Source of the DNA: Nereocystis luetkeana
Taxonomy: Eukaryota > Sar > Phaeophyceae > Laminariales > Laminariaceae
DNA: 64,000 bases
Direction: 5' to 3'
NCBI GenBank assembly: GCA_031213475.1
Contig: JARUPZ010000002.1
Span: 4,535,049 to 4,599,048 of the forward strand
Part shown: positions 50,788 through 60,156 of the stretch, one piece after another
Numbering within the stretch: position 1 is the stretch's first letter
Layout of the letters: every line of letters begins with the position of its first letter
Position numbers and translations under genes: made by a program
Notes under the pieces: model-generated
Told to the model about the DNA's origin: nothing
Database searches by the model: none
The model's input: only the letters and a program-made list of their open reading frames with translations

Positions 50788-51147
50788 GCCCAGAGTCTGT
50801 CGGAGGGGCAATTCGCTTCTCCAGAGGCGTGGTTCGACTTTTTGCCGACGGTTTATAACCGGACCAAAAATAGCCCCAAGTTGCTCGACGTTAGAAAATT
50901 GGCCTATTTTCTGATTAGGAGTTGCGAACACAGGTTGTTTGGGTTAGATTTCTGTTCGTCGGCAACAATGCGGAAGGTCCTTTGCCAGCCTTGGCAGACA
51001 AAGCATCCCGAGAACATGGTGAGGTCTTCGAACTGCGCCGGTGGAAAAGCGGATCTTTGCGTGGAATATATCTCGAGATACTAAGTAAGACCCATTCCGA
51101 GAAACGCACGGCCGACTCCGTCGCTTTGCGGGGGGCGCAGAACATCT
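50788..51147 (+). CDS. unassigned exon-like open frames
   Basis: Two overlapping plus frames have protein-like composition. One follows TTAG at about 50788 and reads QSLSEGQFASPEAWFDFL, then SPKLLDVRKLAYFLIRSC. The other follows AACACAG at 50936 and reads VVWVRFLFVGNN, then RRWKSGSLRGIYLEIL to a stop at 51147. The LFVG and RW..G.L pattern vaguely recalls ribosomal protein S2, but it is too weak to name. It may be a gene remnant or chance. Confidence 0.22.
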
Positions 51148-51149
51148 GA

Positions 51150-51980
51150 TATTGGCTGTAGACCCCACATCGGACCGTATAAATACAACCGCTTTATCAC
51201 CCGCCTGAAATGCACAGACATCTATTAATACACAAATGCTTTACTTTCTTTTTGGATCTTTGTAAAGATAGTATATACCTCCGAAGTGCTGTACGTGCGT
51301 ATGGTATGGGAATCTCATATCATATATTAGCATACGCAGAAATAGTCAATCTGGTCCAAAACTAAACGTCAGCGAGGTACGTTGTTGTTCATCTGGCGTG
51401 GGTTGTTCTTAAACCTGAAAATACGGTCAAAACGCGCATCTCCCGGCTCAGGTTTCGAACACGGAGGCGTTACTTGTGAGAGGGTTTTGAAACCCGCAAA
51501 GTTGGTCTACTTTTGAAGATTGTCGTTTGTACCTGGTACATTTTTTCGAGTCGGAGGACGACCGAATCATGTATTCACTCCTCACGATACATGTGGCCAT
51601 TAGGCGAGAGGCATCTGAACCCGTTGTTGTATCCAGGACGTATTTATTGTAGGTCGCAAAATTGGCGTTGTCGTTTTCCGGGAAGTATATCGAGGAATTG
51701 GTCTCCCGAAAGAGTGAGATGCCGATTCACGTTAAAAAATGTCATTTTTTTTCTCTTCAGGTGAGCAGTTTATCTTACGTAGAATACATCTCTGGCGATC
51801 ATTTATTGGGACATGTTATCCTACGAGTGTAATCTTGAATAGCTCTGACGAGAACTTGCTGGGTTTCGCCCGAAACTGACAGCAACGTCAAAAATCGAAC
51901 TGCGTCCCTGGAAAAAATGAAACGGGTGCAGGTGCCCTCCCGCACACCGGATGACGCCAGATATCATGGGAAGCGCGTAA
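51150..51980. other. anonymous sequence, no gene recognised
   Basis: No named feature apart from a perfect TACCTGGTA at 51530-51538. Confidence 0.4.
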
Positions 51981-51981
51981 G

Positions 51982-52068
51982 CCTTTTAGGACTGCAGTCC
52001 CGCTTTGGGGACGAAACACTCAGAACTTGAGTGGTTTGTCCCCAACACGGATATGCAGTCCTAAAGGG
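51982..52068. mobile_element. piggyBac-like MITE, eroded copy
   Basis: Hairpin CCTTTTAGGACTGCAGTCCC ... complement TGCAGTCCTAAAGGG around TTGGGGACGAAAC / GTTTGTCCCCAA. The TTAA flanks are lost and the arms have drifted together (AGGACTGCAG instead of AGAACCGCAG). Confidence 0.75.
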
Positions 52069-52685
52069 AAAAGCTTGGTTCTGTCGTTTCCCGACTCAAA
52101 ACCGCGTACATCTATATACCCTGGCACGTGTTTTACAATTTCGGACCGAAAATGGTGTTCTCAAAATCCTGTTTCGTACAAGCGATTTTCGTAAGACACT
52201 CGAAAACATTATGGTATTTTTCCTCTTTTCTGCAAAAAATGCGTAAATCTGGTTACTATTTCCCTACTGTAGGCGTTGTACTTCCCACGGCACAATTTAC
52301 ATCGACGGCTTTCGGGGACTCTTGGTGTTTGCGATCACTAATTTATCGGTAGTGTACTCAGTAGTTAGTGTGCATTTTTTCCGATTTCAGAGTCTCTCCA
52401 AAAAATGATGGTGACACGAGTTAGATTGTTATCGTCGAAAGCCGTTTTTGCCCTATTAACAGTGTGTATCACATGTACGGGATAACCAACTTTTGCGATG
52501 CTATTGGAAACAGACAGTAGCACAAGTGCCTTGAGCTTGGGATAGCTTTGCTGTGTAACACCTTTCAAGCGGCTGTATATACCTCGCTAGGAACATGAAA
52601 TGAGGCGTTGTGTTGCCAGGACTAGTTCGCCCTTTTGTGCGAACGCTTTTTATTGCTGTCGGTGGTTCATACCAGCTGGTTCATA
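52069..52685. other. anonymous sequence, no gene recognised
   Basis: No supported feature. Confidence 0.4.
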
Positions 52686-52857
52686 CAGGGCCTGGGTTCG
52701 TTTTTTTGTTCGTATTCTCCGAGGAAGCAAGGTTTGCCAAGGGTCGAAAGGTCTTCCCCAAACCGACTGGCATCCCAACCTCGTCAAGAAGCGAGCATCT
52801 GTTTGGGCCTTGCCAAACTCTTGCGCCGTCATGTTTTTTTTTCGAACCCAGGCCCTG
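52686..52857. mobile_element. 172-bp fold-back element, CAGGG termini
   Basis: Perfect 15-bp terminal inverted repeat CAGGGCCTGGGTTCG (52686-52700; complement 52843-52857). The pairing continues imperfectly inward (GCAAGGTTTGCCAAGG against GCAAGAGTTTGGCAAGG). CAGGG ends are common in hAT elements, but I see no 8-bp target duplication, so the class is open. Confidence 0.55.
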
Positions 52858-53201
52858 CGTGAGCTCCGAACTGCTACGGAAAGCTCTCGAAAAAAGGACG
52901 AATTACTCCTGACGACACAACTTGTTGTTGCAAGTTCCCTGCGAGATACAGCCACCTGAACGGTGTAAAAAATGTTTCCGCAATGTAGCTTAATGTTCCC
53001 GCTACTAATAGTCAGCATAGGCATTGCCCCGATCCATGTTACACAATTTCGCTTTTTTTTATGTCGGATGTTGTTGCGAAAACTGGGAAAAAAATGTTAC
53101 GGTTCGCACATAAATCCCTGGAGGCATTCGCTCTTCGGGGACACAGCACGATCCATACAGTTACAGGGTTGAGACTATTGCGCGTCTCCCCGGTCTCCTC
53201 C

Positions 53202-53304
53202 GTTGATCGAGATCCATCGACGACACCGACAGTCGTTGACGAGACCGACGGCCGTTATCGAGAGCCGTTGACGAGACCGACGGCCGTTATCGAGGACCGT
53301 TGAA
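53202..53304. repeat. 32-bp tandem repeat
   Basis: Two near-identical 32-bp units (53234-53265, 53266-53297; core GACGAGACCGACGGCCG), with a diverged unit before and the start of another after. Confidence 0.85.
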
Positions 53305-54240
53305 GTGGGGATGAGCTATAATTTTCTGCGATATATGGGGTGCCATTCCAGTCTGGGACGGCTGACACGACCTGTCGCAGCGTTAAACAGGCTCGAACTG
53401 GGGAGTGCGAAAGGCGGATTGAGACAAGAGGACGGGGTTGGTTACAGGGTGAAAGTCGTCGCAATGCGTAGCGCCGAGGGGAGCTAGGAAGGGCAGGGAT
53501 GGCGGCGCAAGGTCGGTCGCCCACGCCAAGTATGAACACGGGTCTCTACCCACGTATAACGGCGACGACTCTGCTATTAAGCCGCGCGAAACAGTGCGTT
53601 CGGGAGAAACTGCAAGAGGGTTCGTTGAAGGTGTCCGTACCTCTTGCCTAGTGTATCTCCCTGCCACGCATGCGCCTGTCAAGGGGTCGTCGAGCACGTC
53701 CGACTGCCCTCGCGATCGATCGTGTCGGTGACAGCGTAAATATTTGGCCACAAGAGGCCGGTTGCTCGTATGCCACGCACTCCACTTGAAAACTGATACA
53801 GGGCGCATCGAATGCGAGCATCCAATGAAAAAGGGCCGACAGGCGGGAAGCACCAGGCGGCAATCGTCGCAGGCATCAGGTGAAAATAGGAAATACGCCA
53901 GGCAGTAAATGAACATCCAATAATGTATGCAACACATGAAAAACATTGGTATCTATGTTGGAATATGATGGCATAAGATGGCATAAAACAATGTGTATGG
54001 AAAAACACAACGAAAATCGCATATACATGATACTATCGTGGTGCGGTGTATCATTGTTGATTTTTTTTTTGTCCACGAGTTTTGTCATTTTTTCCGGACA
54101 ACGTTCGTAAGGTTTAATTTTTTGGCGTTTTTCCAAAAGAGCCCTCATAATACTGGAACCGCACGCGCGCAATGATAGGTTTGCACTGGTATTGTACTGC
54201 ATCTAGGAGGCGTACAAGTTTATAAAAAAACGTACGAGCC
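53305..54240. other. anonymous sequence, no gene recognised
   Basis: A 187-codon minus frame (53.95-53.38 kb) is open, but it overlaps others and has no recognisable motif. I do not call it. Confidence 0.35.
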
Positions 54241-56060
54241 AGATAATTGTATCACGTCGTTTGGGTGTATGCCAAAGCGTACCAAGCGATATTGCACTGC
54301 TATTAATAGCTGTAGTCGCGAAACGCTATACTAAGACGTGCCAGGAAACAGGTACTCGTGACATGGAGCAGCCGCGTACAAAGTTATACCCAAAATCGTA
54401 TCAGGTAAAGTACGGCGGCACTCTGATATCGACAAGGGTGCACACAAAAACGTACCAGGCTGTGTAGAGACCCGTACGAGGTGTGTTATGTAAAGCAGTT
54501 ACCAATGGTATTTGGAGCCGTAGATAACACAATCACGTAAGTGTGACATCAGGTACGTACCAGGTATAATTAATACCAGGCAGATGTTTACGGTACCCCC
54601 AAACAGGTCGGTAGATTATGGAAAGTCGTTTTGTGTACCAGGTATGAATTTATGTACGATCATAAAGCAGTACGCATCTGGCACCCTGACATATGTGTAT
54701 GCAATTACGTCCCATGTATTCTACAGCAGTTACCAGTACCTGGTGCGGTACACAGAGTAATTTGTCCTAAAACTGAGTTGGTAAAGTAACCCACCAGCCA
54801 GGTACTACTCGTACTTCTTCAATTTTTCAGTATTTAAAACGTTCGGTAGTAATGGATTTCAAGTCCTATTAATACCAAGTACCAGAATCGTTTTACAGCA
54901 GTTGGCACCTTGACTATTAATAGTACCAGGTAGTAAGGATACGTTTATGCTAAAAGTTATCTGATGGACTGCACTCTAGAAGTTTCTCCAAAAGCCTCAA
55001 CCGCACAGGTAAACAATGTACCTGGTATATATATATATAACATTCGTATGTATGTACGTAGGTACAACGCTGTGTTCAGTAAAAAAAATATACAAAAGCG
55101 CTTACCACTCTGTCCCGAGGCACTAGAACCGTTTGTATATTAAAATTACATTCAAATGATCATTATATCTCGGGACGGATTTTAGTACCAGGTACCTGGT
55201 ACATGATACCGGTTTCATACGAGGTAAATTACTGCTGGAATATTTGGAAAGTCGTGAAAGCCGTACGATACAGGTGTACGTACAGTAGATACACGGGTGT
55301 GTGTTTGAAGTAAAGTTTAGTAAAAAAGGACAGGGTAAACTGCTGTGGTGTGATGATGGAAATACAGGGGCGGGCTTATGAATGTTTATTATTAATAGTA
55401 AAGTTTATTAAATGCACTATTATTAATGGTACAAGTTACATGCTGTAAAAATGGGAGAGCCGTGAAAGTGGTACATTTGTACGTATAGAGGCAAGGGTGT
55501 GTGTAGTAAAGTTTACCCAAAAAGGCTTAGTATGAAGGCGAAGCGGTTCTGGTATGCCAGTACGTACGTAAGTAGAAGGGTGTTTTTAGAAGGGATATAT
55601 ATTCACTCTGAGGGGCATCCGGGGTACAGAATACCCGAGTATGGTCAAAACAAGTGGGCGTGGTGCCCAGGTACCTCAAGAGTTGTTACCCTGACCTGCA
55701 GTAAACACACCCCTGTGTGCAAGTATATAGGGCATCGTTCATGTTACCAATATGGCCGTCAATATAAGCCATGTTTTGTATCTGATATCGATAGAACGCG
55801 GGGGTTTTTGTCCACTGTCAGGGTGATATGTATACGTTTAATATATATATGTATATATATAATATATTTTGTGTGAAAAGTACGAAAACGTAATGGCACC
55901 GCGTAACGTTCTACTGCCGGCGCATTCTCGTTGCCTACCTACAGTTACACCAACGCACTGCGGTAAAACTTGCGGTTCATCCCCTTGACGACAGGAGTAA
56001 CAACTCGAAGTACTATTAATAGTACTACAGTATTGTCAAGGACGAGGGAACGTATCGGGA
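54241..56060. repeat. AT-rich degenerate repeat region dense in TACCWGGTA
   Basis: Loosely repeated phrases recur, for example GCCGTGAAAG followed by a GTACGTA, GGGTGTGTGT and AGTAAAGTTTA series (55238-55340 and 55446-55530, about 206 bp apart). There are six perfect TACCWGGTA motifs (54558, 54636, 54924, 55019, 55186, 55193) and three ATTAATAGTA motifs (54916, 55391, 56015). No gene is supported. Confidence 0.65.
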
Positions 56061-56097
56061 ACACAGGCAGTAGTGACGACCGTCTATGGCGTTTCGC

Positions 56098-56194
56098 TTA
56101 ACCCTTTTAGAACCGCAGTCCCGATTTGGGAACAAACTACTTGAAATTTGACTGGATTGTCCCCAAAATGAAACTGCAGTTCTAAAAGGGTTAA
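56098..56194. mobile_element. piggyBac-like MITE, good copy
   Basis: 97 bp including TTAA on both sides (56098-56101, 56191-56194). Arms CCCTTTTAGAACCGCAGTCC ... CTGCAGTTCTAAAAGGG, with the central ACTACTTGAAATTTGACTGG as in copy 1. Confidence 0.85.
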
Positions 56195-57430
56195 GCTCGT
56201 AAGTGCATGCTTCGAGGTGTGTATGTAAAAACCGGCTTCACGAATGAATAAAATTATACGTGTACGAGTAGTACCATACGTACACTTCCTGCGAATTACG
56301 GGAACGGCGGCGTGCTACCGCAAACCGTCAAATCTTACCACGTGCTATATTACGCCAGATACCACACACTTGAGGTGAAGTTCGGACCCGAATTTTTCAT
56401 AAACAGGGGGGGGGGGGGGTGCGCAATGAAAATGTTGCCCTTGGAGATGTCTCGACGAGACCTTTCCATGGACGCATCGCTCGGTGTTGCACTCTCCTCG
56501 TCTGTTGAGAAAATCAGCTTACGAAGAAGTTCGTCGGAGGGGGTGTGTTATCCTGCGTGCTATACGGTGCCCACCGTGTTTTGGCAAAAAACGATTTCCC
56601 GCAGGTTGCGACACGCGACCAAATACGTCTGTTTTTAAAAACTTGAGCAACGATGCCTCGCACGCACCCCTTACTAGCCCAAGTGGCTCTCCCCCCCCCC
56701 CCCCCCCCCCGCCCCCCGTGTGTAGCTCCTACCAAAAGGCAATAATGCGGTGTTATCGAGGTGGTACTATTTAAATGGGAAGAGCGTGCAGCAGGACAGT
56801 TATGTGACCATGCCCCACTCGTGTGATACATACGTGCAGCTTCCTTCCGTGGCGTTTCGGACACGGCGAAATATGTTATCGTGTACCCGGGAATCTCGAG
56901 TCGAGTCGTGTCGCCGACGTCCCCCCCTCTATCCTACAATCAAGCGAAACCCCAAAGGCGTTGATCGCGAATTGGAATGTGCGTGAAATTTACTGCTGCG
57001 CTGGACTGATTCGAGCGTGCGTGCGCCCCACCCCATCCCTCTCGCCGTTTGTTTTGTTCCAGACCCCGCGTCATCCGATCAGGATGTCCTCTCAAGCGGC
57101 AACGCTAGCGCGGTGGGGACACCATGGAGTGTTGCTCAATCCGCACGGTTGTGATATATAGGTCGTGCCTTATCCAGTACAAGGCGTCGACGGACTGATG
57201 TCGGTGCATTTGGCGCCAGCAAAATCGGTGCCGCCGCACGTGGTTTCCACGGAAAATGCGGTGGCCGTGGCTATGGTCGGCGGCACTCACGAATGGACGG
57301 CGTTCCGGCGGGGGTAGTGAAGGCTCTCTGTAAGTTCCTAAGTGTGTACGCTTCTCGGAAGGCGTTTTTCTGCAGGGGGCGGCCTCTACGGCAATTTGAA
57401 GTGGGGTGAGCGTGGGCAGTGTACGTATAG
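56195..57430. other. anonymous sequence with G- and C-runs
   Basis: A G-run at 56406-56418 and a C-run at about 56690-56716. No gene or repeat-B/A sequence recognised next to them. Confidence 0.4.
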
Positions 57431-57544
57431 TTGAAATATGTACCAGGTATGTTTCTTGATGGGAAGGGTGTGTGACTTCAGTGTATCGTTGTAATGTTTT
57501 AGTCCACTGGATTACTTCCTTTACCAGTTCACTTGCTGTGTAGT

Positions 57545-58190
57545 ACAACGTAGATTTGGGTAGACACCCGTAACATACTACCAGGGTATTGGTTCTCGGC
57601 CCGTTAAAATACTTTCTGTACCGGTGTACTGATTAACGTATGATACTTGAGCGTCGTTTTAGGAAAAACACCTTTCTGCATTCTCTTATTTACTACCAGG
57701 TATATGCCTTTACAGGGTAGTTTGGGGTAGGCGCCCACTGGTCCAATCCGATAGATTAATTTTCTGCACCGGTTTACTAATACCAGGTATACTACCACGT
57801 ACTGTAGTTTTGGGTAGACCCCCCACGGTTTAATCTCGATGGATTAACCATGTACCGGTTTTTCCGGTTTCGTGCGATGCAGTTCAGGTGGTAGGCATCT
57901 ATTGGTTCAGGTGACACGTGATGGTTCAATGGCGCGGTCGGATGGATTGCGGATCTGCTCGATCGAAGTTTTGGGTGCACTACCTAAGGGCTTAATGAGT
58001 GCAACAGTTTTATGACTCTGTGATGTATTCATTGGTTTACTTGTGAAAGTACGTCGTTAGTCACAGTAGGTAGAGGCACCTATGGGTTCAGTGTATTGGT
58101 TTACTGGCTTATCCGGACGGATGATTCTATACATACCGGCTTACTGGTTTGCCGCGAACGTAGTTTGGGGTAGATGCCTGCCGACGGCGG
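57545..58190. repeat. degenerate tandem repeat, TTTGGGGTAG unit
   Basis: About five to six diverged units of a sequence near TAGTTTGGGGTAGGCGCCCA, then TGGTTCAAT, CGATGGATTAA and TGTACCGGTTTACTGG. Unit starts are near 57551, 57717, 57801, 57885, 58060 and 58156, with uneven spacing. Perfect TACCAGGTA motifs lie at 57694 and 57781, the second inside a unit. Confidence 0.65.
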
Positions 58191-58289
58191 CGGTGGTGGT
58201 GGAGGCGGTCCATCTGGTTTCTGTGTGGTGCTGGAGTGTTTGCACGCCTCAGATATAACATCTACAGATAGATCATTGTCTACATCTTG

Positions 58290-58425
58290 GCCTGCCGTCG
58301 ACAGATGTTGTGCAGAATCTGCGTGTCGTGGTGCGGGCCCAACCCAGGAAACCCGTGCCCTTACGGCAGACCATGCAGATTGCACGGCTCCCACGCAGCA
58401 ACGTGAGCCCCTGCTGTAGATCACA
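58290..58425. repeat. dispersed repeat C, copy 1
   Basis: Contains CCCAACCCAGGAAACCC and GCACGGCTCCCACGCAGCAA. It shares the same word order with 62517-62620 in the third intron of the coiled-coil gene. Confidence 0.55.
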
Positions 58426-58592
58426 CAGATCATGCAGATGAGCAATAGATTATCTATCTACCTGTTATCTCAACTAAAAAAGGTCTTGTCTAGGTCATGA
58501 AGTGGGAGTCAATGATTTGATCTCGAGAGGTGTGAAGTGTTTCTGGGGTTAGGGATCATGGAGGGCCATGGCCAGTCGCGCGACGGGACGGA

Positions 58593-58620
58593 TCGGGTCG
58601 GGTCGGGTCGGGTCGGGTCA
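58593..58620. repeat. (GGGTC)n tract
   Basis: Five pentamers, embedded in a wider G-rich region (58560-58770) with scattered CGGGTC and GGGCCGGG variants. Confidence 0.85.
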
Positions 58621-58770
58621 GGAGGTGTTCCAAATCTTCTGGACCGGGTCAGGTGGGGTCGGGAGATGTTGAAGTGTCACGGGCGGGGTTGGGTGGGTTC
58701 AAAAATCTAATGGGTCCGGTCGGGCCGGGCCGGGAGATTTTCAAGCATCTTGATAGCTCACGGATCGGAT

Positions 58771-59819
58771 CGGGTCGAGTTTTGTCCCGTGAAATACGGG
58801 TTTTCTCGCGGGCCGGGTCTTGCCTCCTTTAGTACGGCATGGAAGCAACTGCTGTAGGCGTCTGTTTCCATGAGCATCAAAAGCATACGGGTGTCTTGCC
58901 AAGTCCGAGTGTGGACAGGGACATAGCACTGGGTAAGTGCGCTGTTCAGTGACCGCGCCTTTTGTGCAGGGATTTTCAGGTTGGCATATGGCAGTTTTTT
59001 TTTCATCAGGTGCCTGGTACTGGTATGATTTATTCCTCGGTGGGGCTGTTTATTAAGGGACCCAGCTTCGTGTTTGCAGCAAAGTACAACCTCCCTGCGG
59101 CTGTCATGATCCGCGCGTCAGCAGGAGCAGCCTACAAGAAGCAGCGGAAATGGCGCGTAACGCCGCAGTTCGGTTCGAGGTTAAGACATTATTATTAATA
59201 GTAACAGTGTCTGGTGTTTGACGTCGAAACTGCAGTACCAGATCGTCGAAACTGCAGTACCAGGTACGTTCCAAGTGAAGCACCACAGTAGCACTTTCGT
59301 GCTACGATAGACAGCAGTGACATCTTACGTCGCCATTTCCATGACAAGGTGTGAAATAGCAGAAAAAACATGTCCAGAAATTCAAGATTCCGTTCCCATT
59401 AGCATTACCATCGGTTTCTTCGCCACAAGCTGTATTTTGTAGTAGGTCCCCAATTTCAGATAACGCTAGGGTTTATTCTCGTAGCGTTGCTAGTAGTAAG
59501 AGGTTGGATCGATAGCTGTATCGGTTTTGCGTTGTGCGAGTAAAGGAGGTGCTCGTGCGTGCGTCTACTGTCGCTTCCGGGGGTGTCACTCTCATCAGCC
59601 GGATCAGGTATCTCGTAAAGGTATCTCGTAAAGGTGCAGGAGTCGCGTCTCTTCGAATCGAGTTCAAAGAGCAACACTGTCACGAGTATTACTGCTGTAA
59701 TTGCCTGCGGTACCAGGTAACTGTTATCCTAGGGTTCGTGTTTCGGAACTATGTTCATGTCCGAATGGCCGTTGGACATAAAACGGTATAGCGGCGGTAA
59801 TCCGCGCCATTTGACGGTA
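58771..59819. other. anonymous sequence, no gene recognised
   Basis: No supported gene. GTCGAAACTGCAGTACCAG is tandemly duplicated at 59224-59262, the second copy running into a perfect TACCAGGTA (59258-59266). Another lies at 59711-59719, and ATTAATAGTA at 59194-59203. Upstream exons of the coiled-coil gene may lie here unseen. Confidence 0.4.
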
Positions 59820-59891
59820 TAGGATGCGTGGTCAATGGTCAAGTGACTACGGTAGTGCAAGCAACAAATGAGCCCCCCCCCCCCCCCCCCC
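59820..59891 (+). repeat. repeat A with poly(C), copy 3
   Basis: GGATGCGTGGTCAATGGTCA, then AGCAACAAATGAG and 19 Cs (59873-59891). The C-run is shared with the left side of the next repeat B copy. Confidence 0.75.
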
Positions 59892-60133
59892 ACTCATCCA
59901 CGCTGTCATGCGTATTCAAGTCCGCCTCACAAGCGGTTCTTCGTAGGACGCAGCTCACCCTCTTCGTGTGACTCGCCGAACACCTCACGGCGCTTCGCGC
60001 TTGGTGCAAGCATGGCCTCCCTGGTTGGTAAAAAGCCTACGCGCTCCGTCCGGGCCTTGCAGGATGCGAGGGTCTACGGTCATACGACTACGGCCATGCA
60101 CGATATTGAGTACACCCCCCTCCCTCCCCCCCC
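59892..60133 (+). mobile_element. repeat B, 5'-short copy (plus)
   Basis: It enters the B consensus at AAGTCCGCCTCACAAGCGG and runs to ATATTGAGTACA, followed by C-rich DNA (60115-60133) that also forms the pyrimidine tract before the splice acceptor at 60156. Confidence 0.75.
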
Positions 60134-60156
60134 GAACATCGCCGCAATCCTATCAG

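Noticed and set aside
50936-51147. Mitochondrial-type ribosomal protein S2
   Set aside because: Only LFVG and RW..G.L agree; the rest does not. Kept as an unassigned exon-like frame.
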